Shown one piece after another: positions 51,459 to 59,760 of a stretch of 64,000 nucleotides of DNA. How positions within the stretch are numbered: position 1 is the first letter of the stretch; each line of letters begins with the position of its first letter. A model generated the notes under the pieces. It was not told where the DNA came from, did no database searches, and worked only from the letters and a program-made list of their open reading frames with translations. Both the position numbers and the translations under genes were made by a program. This DNA comes from Scatosoma sp900555925 (GTDB lineage Bacteria; Bacillota; Clostridia; Christensenellales; Borkfalkiaceae). The stretch covers positions 155,133-219,132 of the forward strand of contig CAUGYD010000005.1 of NCBI GenBank assembly GCA_959603585.1, given 5' to 3'.

Positions 51459-52382
51459 TCAGGGAAGCGTTTTGCCCGTGGAAAGGTAAAGGGAATACCA
51501 TTCCTCTCTCGTAAGGGAAATGTCTGCCGAGACGCACAGTTGTTTAAGACGTGCGGGATCGGTAGTGCCCGCGATAACCTGCATGCCCGCGGGATGGCGC
51601 AAAATCCAGGCGAACGCGACGGCGGACGGCGCGCAGCCGTATTTTTCGGCCAAGCGGGAAAGCTCTTTGTTGAGTTCGGGGAATTTATCGTTCCCGACAA
51701 AAATCCCTTCAAACATGCCGTAATTGAGCGGCGACCACGCCTGTACCGTGATATTTTTCAGGCGGCAGTAGTCGAGGACCTCGCCGCCGCGCTCCACCGA
51801 TTCCGCCTTTGCCATATTGACGTTGAGTCCCTCGTCTACCATTCCCGAATGCATGAGCGAGAATTGCAGCTGATTGGCGACGACCGGATACCTGCCCCGA
51901 TTGAACAGTTCCGTCTGCCGTGCGGAAAAGTTGCTTACGCCGAAGGCCTTTACCTTTCCCGAACGATATAATTCGTCGAAAGCGCTGTCCACTTCCTCGG
52001 GATCTGCCAGCGCATCGGGGCGGTGCAGGAGAAGGACGTCGAGATAGTCCGTGCCCAACCGTTTGAGACTGCCTTCGACGGAGGAAAGAATATGCTCTTT
52101 GGAAAAGTCGTACATGCCCTTGCGAATCCCGCATTTGGACTGCAAAACGATCTTTTCGCGGGAAATCCCCAATTTTTTCGCCGCTTCTTTGAAGCGGATC
52201 TCGCTCTCTCCGCCGCCGTAAATGTCCGCATGATCGAACATATTCACGCCCGAATCCAGCGCCGTTTTCAAAAGTTCCTCCACGCGGGATAACGGTTTGT
52301 CCGCAATCCGCATGCAGCCGAGAACAATGCGGGAGACCTCTCTCCCCTCTCTCCCCTCTTTTCCCAATCGAATATATTTCAT
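51459..52382 (-). CDS. aldo/keto reductase, YdhF-like
   Basis: 307 residues of NADPH-dependent oxidoreductase TIM barrel. Catalytic Asp in NMFDHADIYGGGESE (with Tyr), Lys in VLQSKCGIRKG, His in VLLLHRPDALADPEEV; cofactor-binding end IAGTTDPARLKQLC. Closest to the YdhF group. Substrate unknown. Starts 16 nt after the Abi_2 gene stop region, same strand. Confidence 0.9.
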   Translation of the reverse strand: MKYIRLGKEGREGREVSRIVLGCMRIADKPLSRVEELLKTALDSGVNMFDHADIYGGGESEIRFKEAAKKLGISREKIVLQSKCGIRKGMYDFSKEHILSSVEGSLKRLGTDYLDVLLLHRPDALADPEEVDSAFDELYRSGKVKAFGVSNFSARQTELFNRGRYPVVANQLQFSLMHSGMVDEGLNVNMAKAESVERGGEVLDYCRLKNITVQAWSPLNYGMFEGIFVGNDKFPELNKELSRLAEKYGCAPSAVAFAWILRHPAGMQVIAGTTDPARLKQLCVSADISLTREEWYSLYLSTGKTLP

Positions 52383-52398
52383 AGCTTTTCAGCCTCCT

Positions 52399-53367
52399 TT
52401 ACTTTTTCATCGCGTCTAGCTTCCGCCAAGCCCCGCTCAACCCCGTCTCCTCGTACACGCGGCGCATGGCGAACGGCGGCAGAACTCTTTTCAGTTCTTC
52501 CGTCTCCGCGGCGGTGCGGCGGAGAAATACGGAAAATTCTTCCTTGGGAAGCATATACTTGAAAATCACGACCAGCGCGAGAAAATCGCATTTGCCGTAT
52601 TTTCGGCGCCCGTCGGAAAAGCGCGGCACTTGCAGGGATTTCCATACGGGCAGATTATCGCTCAGCCGCACGGCGGGAAGGTGCGCGCAAAATACGCGCT
52701 CGCCGTGGGCGGCGATATTCCGATACCCCACCAGCATTTCCGTCATATTACATAAAATATTGCCCGCGAGACCGTATTCCGACGCGATTTCCGCTCGGTC
52801 TTCCGTTTTCATCAGTTTGAGAAATTTGGAAGTATTCCCGAAGCTCAGCGCCCGTATGAGCGCCCAAAGCGGCACGTGACCGTAGCGCTCCGCATTATGC
52901 GCGATATAGTCGCGGTAGCTCTTGGACTCCTCGTCCAGACTGTCTTTCAAAATTTCCTTACACGTCGATATGAGCCAGCGGACGTTGCCCCGTTCCTCCG
53001 CCTTCGATGTGAAATTTTCCTCGGAAAGATAGGAACGCTCGTTGACGCCGTAACGCTTACTGAATGTGTCGGCGATCAGCGCTTTTATGTTACATTCCAC
53101 ACCCTGCGTATATTCGTATACGATTCCGCGAAGATGTTTATCGAAATTATACAAAGCCTCGATATGCCGAAAGCGGGTTCCGCGGATATAGCGTTTCTTT
53201 TCGTCCTTGAACAGCCGATTATATCCGACGGCGAAATTATAATATCCTTCCCATTTGAGACGGGCGATCGCCTCCCGCTCGTCGTCGAAGATCAGACCGT
53301 CCCTTTTAAGTTTCTCTATCTGCTGTTCATAAGTGAGATAAACCTTATCGCCCATTGACTTTCGCAC
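52399..53367 (-). CDS. Abi family protein (Abi_2; AbiD/AbiF-like), HEPN-type
   Basis: 322 residues. YLTYEQQIEKLKRDGLIFDDEREAIARLKWEGYYNF is the Abi_2 N-terminal signature, and YRNIAAHGERVF carries an R-x4-H like that of HEPN ribonucleases. Abi_2 proteins include phage abortive-infection factors, proposed to cut RNA when activated; no partner antitoxin is evident beside it. Start: GTG at 53367 has GGGAGG 4 nt upstream; ATG at 53355 has it 16 nt upstream. Confidence 0.85.
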   Translation of the reverse strand: MRKSMGDKVYLTYEQQIEKLKRDGLIFDDEREAIARLKWEGYYNFAVGYNRLFKDEKKRYIRGTRFRHIEALYNFDKHLRGIVYEYTQGVECNIKALIADTFSKRYGVNERSYLSEENFTSKAEERGNVRWLISTCKEILKDSLDEESKSYRDYIAHNAERYGHVPLWALIRALSFGNTSKFLKLMKTEDRAEIASEYGLAGNILCNMTEMLVGYRNIAAHGERVFCAHLPAVRLSDNLPVWKSLQVPRFSDGRRKYGKCDFLALVVIFKYMLPKEEFSVFLRRTAAETEELKRVLPPFAMRRVYEETGLSGAWRKLDAMKK

Positions 53368-53392
53368 GGCGCCTCCCGATACCTTTTTTCAG

Positions 53393-53423
53393 AAAAACAG
53401 GGGCCCCATAAATGAGGCCCCTC
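53393..53423 (-). terminator. terminator of the two-helix membrane protein
   Basis: Reverse strand AGGGGCC/GGCCCCT hairpin followed by GTTTTTC. Confidence 0.75.
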
Positions 53424-53471
53424 GCCGTTCCCGACGGCAATGTACCCTCGGAAATCATTCCCGTCTTTATA

Positions 53472-54260
53472 TTACCACGATTTTTCCGGTTTGTCAATAT
53501 CCGAAGTCAAAATTTTTTCCGTTTCCGCCTCAAATTTTTTCAGAGCTTTCCAAGCGCGGATCCCCAGCAGAAACCAAACGTCCCCCGCCGTCAGCAAAAC
53601 ACATTCCGATTGTCTTCCCCCGTCCTCGATTGCGTATTCGGATTTTTGTACCCGAGAAAACGCCGTTTCTTCGCGGGAGAATATGTAGCATCCCAAATCG
53701 CGTTCCATATACAAAAAACCGTCCCGAATATTGCCCGCGAGGCGGAGCGTACCGTCCTCCGCCGTGAACAGACACACATCACAGAGCGAAAAACGCTTAT
53801 CGGAGGAAAGAAAACATTTCGTCACGGCATTCTTTTCCGTATAGCCGTAATATTTCCGAAAGGGAAGCACCGCCGCGACGTATTTCTTTAAGTCCTCTCT
53901 TTTCGCGTATTTTATCCACTGTTTTTCGGACTCCTCAACCGCTTTCGGCCGACGGGAAGATAAAGTCAGCAACAAAGTCGTGACCACGGAAAGACTGAAA
54001 AACATTACGAGCATGGCGATAATGCGGGGCAAGTCAAATTTTCCGACCGTTCCCAAGACAATCAAACCGACGACGAGCGCCGACCATAAAATCAAAAGAA
54101 CTATCGTCCGTGTTTTTATTCGTTTGGGAGGCTTCGGTTCGGCCGGTTTTCTGAAAACTTTTTCCGCGGTGGCATAAGCGGCTTTATCCGCAATCAGATA
54201 GCCGTTTGCGTACGTTCTCGGACGATTCTTTTCGTCACTCGATAAACTGAGATATTTCAT
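53472..54260 (-). CDS. hypothetical membrane protein
   Basis: 262 residues, no family recognised. A basic, Pro-rich N-terminal cytosolic part, two membrane helices at about 52-70 and 76-100 (TIVLLILWSALVVGLIVLG; IIAMLVMFFSLSVVTTLLL), then a soluble domain with three Cys (KCFLSSDKRFSLCDVCLF) and the aromatic segment DGFLYMERDLGCYIFSREE. The soluble part could be a PH-like or sensor domain (guess). Lies 31 nt upstream of nothing known; YigZ is next upstream on the same strand. Confidence 0.6.
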   Translation of the reverse strand: MKYLSLSSDEKNRPRTYANGYLIADKAAYATAEKVFRKPAEPKPPKRIKTRTIVLLILWSALVVGLIVLGTVGKFDLPRIIAMLVMFFSLSVVTTLLLTLSSRRPKAVEESEKQWIKYAKREDLKKYVAAVLPFRKYYGYTEKNAVTKCFLSSDKRFSLCDVCLFTAEDGTLRLAGNIRDGFLYMERDLGCYIFSREETAFSRVQKSEYAIEDGGRQSECVLLTAGDVWFLLGIRAWKALKKFEAETEKILTSDIDKPEKSW

Positions 54261-54291
54261 AATTTTCCCCCTCTTCTCCGTTCCGCTTCCG

Positions 54292-54924
54292 TCAGAGTCC
54301 GAAAGCGCGATAATATTCCCTTCCGGGTTTTATCTCGCCCCTGCCCTGCATATAATCGATAAATTCCGCCTGAAAATTCTCCGCGTCCGACTTTTTTACG
54401 GCGACGGTGAAAAATACCTTTTCCGCATAGTTTTCAGAAAGCGGCAGGCACCGCCCCGAAGAAATGAATTTCCGTGCGGAATCCGCTTCGGAGTAATCCA
54501 CGCGGATTTCGTATTCCCTACACATTTCCACCGTGCGAATATCCGCCCCCGCAAGGTTCTCGGACGCCGCGGAGGAATACGCGCGCACGAGCCCGCCCGC
54601 GCCCAGCTTTATACCGCCGAAATAGCGGACGACGGCGACTGCCGTTTCCGTCAGCTTCTTATTCTTCAAAACGTCCAGAATGGGCATACCCGCCGTACCC
54701 TGCGGCTCTCCGTCGTCGGAAAAGCGCATGAGGTTGCCCGTTTTATCCGCGATAAACGCATAACAACAATGCGTGGCAAAAGTGTGCTTCGAACGAATCT
54801 CCGACAAGAAATTTTTCGCTTCCTCCTCGCTTTCTACGTGCTCCGAATAGGCGATAAAGCGAGATTTTTCGATGACCTTTTCGCTCTCGTGACGTCCGAA
54901 TACGGTCAAAACGGCTTTTTCCAT
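54292..54924 (-). CDS. YigZ family protein (UPF0029/IMPACT)
   Basis: 210 residues. IMPACT-type N-terminal domain with KSRFIAYSEHV, HTFATHCCYAFI, RFSDDGEPQGTAGMPILDVL and VVRYFGGIKLGAGGLVRAYS, then the DUF1949 C-terminal ferredoxin-like domain (FFTVAVKKSDAENFQAEFIDY). Ribosome- or translation-linked role is suspected for the family. 14 nt after tyrS on the same strand, so probably co-transcribed with it. Confidence 0.92.
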   Translation of the reverse strand: MEKAVLTVFGRHESEKVIEKSRFIAYSEHVESEEEAKNFLSEIRSKHTFATHCCYAFIADKTGNLMRFSDDGEPQGTAGMPILDVLKNKKLTETAVAVVRYFGGIKLGAGGLVRAYSSAASENLAGADIRTVEMCREYEIRVDYSEADSARKFISSGRCLPLSENYAEKVFFTVAVKKSDAENFQAEFIDYMQGRGEIKPGREYYRAFGL

Positions 54925-54937
54925 TTTCCCGCCGTCC

Positions 54938-56131
54938 TTATTTCACTACGATTCTGACGTGCACTTTCTTCCCTTTATGCAAAACAAATTCATTCGCGGG
55001 AACGGGCATATTCACGTCCGTCACCTTCGTTTCGTCCACGCTGACGCCGCCCTGCTCGATGAGCCGTCTCGCTTCGCCTTTGGATTTCGCGATTCCCGCC
55101 GAAACCATCGCGTCCACTACCGTCGCCGCGCCCTTTGCTTCCTTGGTGAGGAGCTCCGCGTCCGATCCGCCGAACGCCGCACGGGCCTGACTTCTCGCCG
55201 TGTTCGCCTTCTCCTCGCCGTGAACCTCTTTCGTCAATTCGTAGGCGAGAACTTCTTTCGCCGCATTGATGCGCTCGTCCTTATGGCGGCAGAGTTCCTC
55301 GATTTCCGAAAGCGGCAGGAACGTGAGCAGCTTCATGCACTTTTCCACATCCTCGTCCGCCGTGTTGCGCCAATACTGGTAAAATTCGTAAGGGGACGTC
55401 TTATTCTCGTCCAGCCAAACCGCGCCTTTCGCCGTCTTGCCCATCTTTTTGCCGTCCGACGTCGTCAAAAGCGTGAACGTCATCGCATAGGCGGGTTTCT
55501 GCTCCTTGATCCGAATCAGATTCGCGCCCGCGAGAATATTGCTCCATTGATCGTCGCCGCCCAGCTCCAACGCACAGCCGTATTTCCGATACAGGACGAG
55601 GAAATCGTAAGCCTGCATGAGCATATAGTTAAATTCGAGGAAGGAAAGCCCCCGTTCGAGACGCTGTTTGAAACACTCCGCCGTCAGCATCTTATTGACC
55701 GAAAAATGCGCTCCGATTTCTCGAAGAAAATCCACATAGTTGAGATTCAGGAGCCAATCCGCATTATCCACGACGATCGCTGCGTTTTCCCCTTCAAAAT
55801 CGATGAAACGGGACATCTGCTTCTTGAAACACTCCACATTGTGCTTTACCGTGTCCCGCGTCATCATGCTGCGCATGTCCGTGCGCCCCGAAGGGTCTCC
55901 GATCATGCCCGTGCCGCCCCCCACGAGAACAATCGGACGATGCCCCGCCTGCTGCATGTGATGCATGGCGATCAGCTGCATAAAATGCCCTACGTGCAGA
56001 GAGTCCGCCGTCGGGTCAAAACCGATATAGAAAGATACGCTCTCTTTGCCGAGCTTCTCGTAAAGTTCGTCCTCGAATACCGTCTGTTTGATAAATCCCC
56101 GCGCGCGGAGAGTGTCCATTACGTTTGCCAT
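54938..56131 (-). CDS. tyrS: tyrosyl-tRNA synthetase
   Basis: Charges tRNA-Tyr. 397 residues: class I HIGH motif in GFDPTADSLHVGHFMQL, KMSKS-type KKMGKTAKGAVWLD, and a C-terminal S4 domain (GEARRLIEQGGVSVDETKV). KMGKT places it with the TyrZ-like/longer-HIGH-spacer branch rather than TyrS of B. subtilis (tentative). SD AAAGGAG. The 200-nt leader carries a tyrosine-rich reading frame and a terminator instead of a T-box. Confidence 0.96.
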   Translation of the reverse strand: MANVMDTLRARGFIKQTVFEDELYEKLGKESVSFYIGFDPTADSLHVGHFMQLIAMHHMQQAGHRPIVLVGGGTGMIGDPSGRTDMRSMMTRDTVKHNVECFKKQMSRFIDFEGENAAIVVDNADWLLNLNYVDFLREIGAHFSVNKMLTAECFKQRLERGLSFLEFNYMLMQAYDFLVLYRKYGCALELGGDDQWSNILAGANLIRIKEQKPAYAMTFTLLTTSDGKKMGKTAKGAVWLDENKTSPYEFYQYWRNTADEDVEKCMKLLTFLPLSEIEELCRHKDERINAAKEVLAYELTKEVHGEEKANTARSQARAAFGGSDAELLTKEAKGAATVVDAMVSAGIAKSKGEARRLIEQGGVSVDETKVTDVNMPVPANEFVLHKGKKVHVRIVVK

Positions 56132-56174
56132 AAATTTACTCCTTTATCCTTTTTCGTCTGAATTTTTCTTAGTG

Positions 56175-56208
56175 AAAAAACAAAACGGTCTGCGCGCACG
56201 CAAACCGT
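56175..56208 (-). terminator. attenuator terminator in the tyrS leader
   Basis: Reverse strand ACGGTTTGCG/CGCAGACCGT stem (one G-U), loop TGCG, then TTTGTTTTTT, between the leader peptide stop and tyrS. Confidence 0.85.
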
Positions 56209-56242
56209 CGATTTCGTCCTTTCCGAAAGACTTTCCGCGATT

Positions 56243-56326
56243 TTACGCACGACAAACAAACGCACCGCCGCAATAGGCGTACGCATAAATGTTATAACGT
56301 CCGTTTTCGCTTAAAAAATGTCTCAT
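56243..56326 (-). CDS. tyrosine-rich leader peptide of tyrS (27 aa)
   Basis: ATG at 56326 starts MRHFLSENGRYNIYAYAYCG and ends FVCRA, TAA at 56243. Tyr codons occupy positions 11, 14, 16 and 18, as expected of a peptide that senses charged tRNA-Tyr. The predicted transcription start is only about 3 nt before the ATG, so translation would be leaderless. The stop lies 34 nt before the terminator's 5' arm. Codons 25-27 (GTCGTGCG) can pair with CGCAGAC of the terminator's 3' arm, a possible antiterminator when the ribosome stalls upstream (inference). Confidence 0.7.
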   Translation of the reverse strand: MRHFLSENGRYNIYAYAYCGGAFVCRA

Positions 56327-56335
56327 GGTATTTTC

Positions 56336-56364
56336 AGTTTACTCCCTTTCCTGCCTTTTGTCAA
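56336..56364 (-). promoter_or_regulatory. sigma-A promoter of the tyrS transcript
   Basis: Reverse strand TTGACA, 17-nt spacer, TAAACT. Confidence 0.8.
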
Positions 56365-56428
56365 GCGTTTTGACGGGATTTTGCCGTTTCGGATAAATGA
56401 AATTAAAATTACCCGACTTTTCGCACTT

Positions 56429-56614
56429 TTAAGCAAATGCCGCCGACTTTTCCGCCGCCCTTTCGGGAAACAACGTCAAAGACAACAGCGCCGCCATCGC
56501 TTCCTCCTCCGTCCGATTCCGAAGACGACGCACCAGCTCCATATTCACAGACTCGTTGCGCTCGCGTATGAGCCGCTTTTCATATTCCCTCATCGAAAAA
56601 TTTTCCGCAGTCAT
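56429..56614 (-). CDS. small helical protein, divergent from the WYL regulator
   Basis: 61 residues, MTAENFSMREYEKRLIRERN... then MELVRRLRNRTEEEAMAALL, strongly charged and predicted helical, no Cys and no membrane segment. AAGGAG lies 9 nt before the ATG. A reverse TATAAT (56651-56656) stands upstream without a -35 match; the large palindrome occupies that position. Family unknown. Likely regulated by the divergent WYL protein. Confidence 0.6.
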   Translation of the reverse strand: MTAENFSMREYEKRLIRERNESVNMELVRRLRNRTEEEAMAALLSLTLFPERAAEKSAAFA

Positions 56615-56665
56615 CTCTGTTTTCTCCTTCTTCCTTTATTCTATGCCGATATTATACCATAAATA

Positions 56666-56687
56666 ACTTGACACACGTGTGTCAAGT
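56666..56687. promoter_or_regulatory. 22-bp perfect palindrome between divergent genes
   Basis: Core TTGACACACGTGTGTCAA flanked by AC and GT. Each arm contains TTGACA, so it overlaps the -35 of the + strand promoter (with TATAAA 16 nt on) and sits upstream of the reverse TATAAT. Best candidate operator of the WYL regulator that follows. Confidence 0.75.
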
Positions 56688-56737
56688 ATTATAAAATAAT
56701 TACGGAAAATCCGAAAAAATTTTTTCGGGAGGACAAA

Positions 56738-57667
56738 ATGAAATTTGAGATACTGACGGACATTTTATTCGAGCTTTTAGCGAAACGCAAGCTGACGGCA
56801 AAATATATCGCCGAGCGTTACGGGCTTTCGGAAAGGACGATATACCGATATTTGGACGAATTGTCTCTCGCCGTCCCCGTACAGGTGCAACGGGGCAGAA
56901 ACGGAGGAATTTTTATCTCCGATACCTACAAACTCCCCGTCAATTTCATGACGAAGGAGGAATACGAAGCCGCGATCGAAGCGCTCGGAGCCATGTATTC
57001 TCAACTGCCCGAAGAACGATTCCTCGACGCGAAACGCAAACTTTCCGCGCAGGCGAAATCGGAAGCGCGGGATTTGACGCTTTCGGGAACGGTGGGAACG
57101 ATCCTCGTGGACGGCGGAACTTGGGGCGATACGAGAATGTTTTCGGAAAAGCTCAGGCTTTTCGAGTCCTGCATCCGCGACTGCGCGGTGCTGGAAATCG
57201 ATTACAACTCCCGCGTCGGAGAACGCTCGCACAGAAAAATCGAGCCGCATGTACTCGTCTTTAAGCAGGGAATCTGGTACGTCTATGCCTTTTGCCGAAA
57301 AGCGCGGGACTTTCGGCTGTTCCGCCTCGGACGAGTGGAGACCGCCGTCCTGACGGGCGAAAAATTTATCCGCCGCCCTTTCCGCAGGGAGGATATTCCC
57401 CTCAATTACTGGACGGACGAAACCGCTTCCGCCGACGTGTGTCTGGAAGTCGGCGAAGAGGCCTTTGCTGACGTTCAGGATTGGCTGGGCGGGGAAAATC
57501 TGCGTCCTGCGGGCGGAAAATGGTATGCGGACGTCCGTCTGCCCGACGACGAAGTGCTCATTCGGAAAATCGTGGGGCTGGGAAATTCCGTCAAGGTGGT
57601 TTCTCCCGACAATATTCGGCTTCGCGTGAAGGATATGGCGGAAAAAATAGCGGAATTATACAGATAA
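56738..57667 (+). CDS. WYL-domain transcriptional regulator (YafY/DeoR-like)
   Basis: 309 residues. N-terminal HTH_11: ILFELLAKRKLTAKYIAERYGLSERTIYRYLDEL, then VQVQRGRNGGIFISDTYKLPVNF. WYL domain near 140-230 with LEIDYNSRVGERSHRKIEPHVLVFKQGIWYVYAFCRKARDFRLFRLGRV, and a C-terminal WCX domain. Such proteins sense nucleic acid or nucleotide ligands. SD GGGAGG. Divergent from the 61-residue gene across the palindrome. Confidence 0.9.
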   Translation: MKFEILTDILFELLAKRKLTAKYIAERYGLSERTIYRYLDELSLAVPVQVQRGRNGGIFISDTYKLPVNFMTKEEYEAAIEALGAMYSQLPEERFLDAKRKLSAQAKSEARDLTLSGTVGTILVDGGTWGDTRMFSEKLRLFESCIRDCAVLEIDYNSRVGERSHRKIEPHVLVFKQGIWYVYAFCRKARDFRLFRLGRVETAVLTGEKFIRRPFRREDIPLNYWTDETASADVCLEVGEEAFADVQDWLGGENLRPAGGKWYADVRLPDDEVLIRKIVGLGNSVKVVSPDNIRLRVKDMAEKIAELYR

Positions 57668-57745
57668 TCGCGCATAACCGCGCTTTTCGGCGTCTATAAT
57701 AATATGTACCGTTCCGCAAACAGAACGGAGCGACGGAGGCGTATC

Positions 57746-58777
57746 ATGAAAAAAATCCTGTTTACGGGCGGCGGAAGCGCGGGGCACGTCGTGCCTAACC
57801 TCGCGATTATCGAGGAAGTAAAAAACGAAGCGGATATTTGTTACATGGGGACGGACGGTCTGGAAAAAAATCTCGTCGCGCCCCTCAAAATTCCCTATTG
57901 GGAAATTTCCTGTCCGAAGTTCGTCCGCTCGTTTTCCTTAAAAAACTTCAAAATCCCCGCGGAGTTCCTCCGCGCGGAAAAAAAGGCCGCGGAAGGCCTG
58001 AAAGCCTTCCGCCCCGACATTGTATTTTCCAAGGGCGGCTATGTGGCTCTGCCCGTCGTATTCGCGGCTAAAAAATTGAAAATCCCCTGCCTCACGCACG
58101 AAAGCGACCTCTCGCCCGGACTCGCAAACCGACTGATGGCGAGAAAATGCCGCTACGTTCTGACCTCCTTTCCCGAAACTGCGGAACGCTTCAAAAACGG
58201 AAAATATTGCGGTTCCCCTCTTCGGAAAGAACTTTTTAACGGACGGCGAACGGAAGCGATCAAAAAATACGGGCTGGCGGCGGGAAAAAAGACCGTTTTG
58301 GTGTTCGGCGGCGGAAGCGGCAGCCGCGCCATCAACGACGGACTTCGCAAATATGTCTCCGCTCTGTCGAGAAAATACAACGTTCTGCATTTATGCGGCA
58401 AGGGAAACGTCGTCGAAAGCAACATTCCCTGCTACGTTCAAAAAGAGTTTGAACCGGATATGGGCGCCGCTTATGCGGCCGCCGACCTCGTCGTTTCCCG
58501 CGCGGGCAGCAACGCGATTTTTGAAATTCTCGCCTTGAAAAAGCCCTCTCTCCTCATCCCCCTCGAAGGACAGTCGCGCGGCGACCAGGCCGAAAACGCG
58601 GCTTATTTCCAAAAACGCCATTTATGCCGCGTGCTCAAACAGGCGGATATGGATTTCCTCCCCGAAGCCATAGAGGACGCTTTGGCAGACGAGGAATTGC
58701 TTTCGGCTTTGGCCGTGTCCGATTTCGCGGGTGGCAACTCTAACATTCTGCACGAGCTGCACCGCTTTTTGGTTTAG
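57746..58777 (+). CDS. murG: UDP-GlcNAc:lipid I GlcNAc transferase, MurG-like
   Basis: GT28 enzyme forming lipid II on the inner membrane face. 343 residues: ILFTGGGSAGHVVPNLAIIEE (donor loop), VFSKGGYVALPVVFAA, THESDLSPGLANRL, VLVFGGGSGSRAIND and the donor-site RAGSNAIFEILALKKPSLLIPLEGQSRGDQAENA. GGAGG lies 6 nt before ATG 57746. It is outside a dcw cluster and abuts yunB by 3 nt, so a second, sporulation-linked MurG is possible. Confidence 0.88.
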   Translation: MKKILFTGGGSAGHVVPNLAIIEEVKNEADICYMGTDGLEKNLVAPLKIPYWEISCPKFVRSFSLKNFKIPAEFLRAEKKAAEGLKAFRPDIVFSKGGYVALPVVFAAKKLKIPCLTHESDLSPGLANRLMARKCRYVLTSFPETAERFKNGKYCGSPLRKELFNGRRTEAIKKYGLAAGKKTVLVFGGGSGSRAINDGLRKYVSALSRKYNVLHLCGKGNVVESNIPCYVQKEFEPDMGAAYAAADLVVSRAGSNAIFEILALKKPSLLIPLEGQSRGDQAENAAYFQKRHLCRVLKQADMDFLPEAIEDALADEELLSALAVSDFAGGNSNILHELHRFLV

Positions 58778-58780
58778 CGT

Positions 58781-59503
58781 ATGAGCAAACGGGTTTTCGT
58801 CACCGAGGACGGCGGACAATACGTCCTAAAAAGTCCCCGCACGCCGCGGCAGAGAAAAAAACGAAGACGGAAAACAATCGTCGCCGTTCTGCTCTCCGTC
58901 TGCCTCGTGGTCATCGCCGCGGCAATTTACTTTCAGCGCAACGTCACAAAAGTCCTCATCTCCATAAGCGAAGCCACCATGCGCGCGTTTACTACCGTCG
59001 CCATCAACGACGCCGTTTACTATACCATGAGCGACGGCGTTCGCTATGAGGACCTCGTAAGCATAGAAAGAGACGCCGCGGGCGACATTACCGCCGTCTC
59101 CGCAAATGCTTTGAAAATCAACAAAATCGCCCGCGATGCGGCCTCTATCTCTCAGGCCAATCTCAAAAATCTGAGCCTGAACGGAATCCCCGTCCCCCTC
59201 GGAGCCCTCACGGGAATAGAGGCTTTGGCGGGCTTCGGGCCGAGAATACATATCCGCATCATTCCCGTCAGCAGCGTCACCTGCGCGTTTTCCTCCGAAT
59301 TTGAAAGCGTCGGCATCAATCAGACGAAACATTCCATTTATCTCAACGTCGTCGCCGACATCAGCATCGTCATGCCCTCCCGCACGGAAAAATTCGCCGT
59401 TAAGACCGATATTCTCGTATGCGAATGCGTCCTCGTCGGAGAAGTCCCCGACGTCTATCTGCAAGGGGATATTTTCGGAAATCATTCGGGGTTGGTGCCT
59501 TGA
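58781..59503 (+). CDS. yunB: sporulation protein YunB
   Basis: 240 residues. Basic N-terminus (RQRKKRRRK), one membrane helix at about 33-51, then the YunB domain: SEATMRAFTTVAINDAVYYTM, LEALAGFGPRIHIRIIPVSSV, and EFESVGINQTKHSIYLNVVADI. In B. subtilis it is needed for normal spore formation in the mother cell. Starts 3 nt after murG. The 3' end overlaps the convergent small gene by 22 nt. Confidence 0.9.
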   Translation: MSKRVFVTEDGGQYVLKSPRTPRQRKKRRRKTIVAVLLSVCLVVIAAAIYFQRNVTKVLISISEATMRAFTTVAINDAVYYTMSDGVRYEDLVSIERDAAGDITAVSANALKINKIARDAASISQANLKNLSLNGIPVPLGALTGIEALAGFGPRIHIRIIPVSSVTCAFSSEFESVGINQTKHSIYLNVVADISIVMPSRTEKFAVKTDILVCECVLVGEVPDVYLQGDIFGNHSGLVP

Positions 59504-59760
59504 ATATCCTGTTTGTCATAAAGTTTCAAAAGTTCATAAACGTTTTTTATAGCCGCCTCTACTGCCTTTGCCGAAACAAAAATAAATGAACACGGCGGCT
59601 TAAAAAAGTCACACCTGTCATTTTCTGAGACGATTTCTTTCCACTTCTGACAAACCCCTTGCATTTCTTCCCAAAAACATACATATCCCGTTCTATAAAA
59701 AGCATGATACCGCACACAATTTTTACAGGAAAAATATTTTTCCGATTTATTTTTCATCAT
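59482..59760 (-). CDS. Cys-rich small protein A of a tandem pair
   Basis: 92 residues, family not recognised. Cys pattern YFSCKNCVRYHAFY, GYVCFWEEMQGVC, DRCDFFKPPC, then a helix SAKAVEAAIKNVYELLKLYD. It shares CxxC, Gly-Tyr-(V)-C, NDxC and the KAV helix with its neighbour, so the two are paralogues, probably zinc binding. ATGATG at 59760 follows GGGGGAAG and overlaps the upstream gene by 14 nt. AT-rich compared with surroundings. Confidence 0.65.
   Translation of the reverse strand: MMKNKSEKYFSCKNCVRYHAFYRTGYVCFWEEMQGVCQKWKEIVSENDRCDFFKPPCSFIFVSAKAVEAAIKNVYELLKLYDKQDIQGTNPE

Noticed and set aside
56132..56335. T-box riboswitch before tyrS
   Set aside because: No UGGNACC antiterminator bulge sequence or stem I motifs could be found; the Tyr-rich frame explains the leader better.
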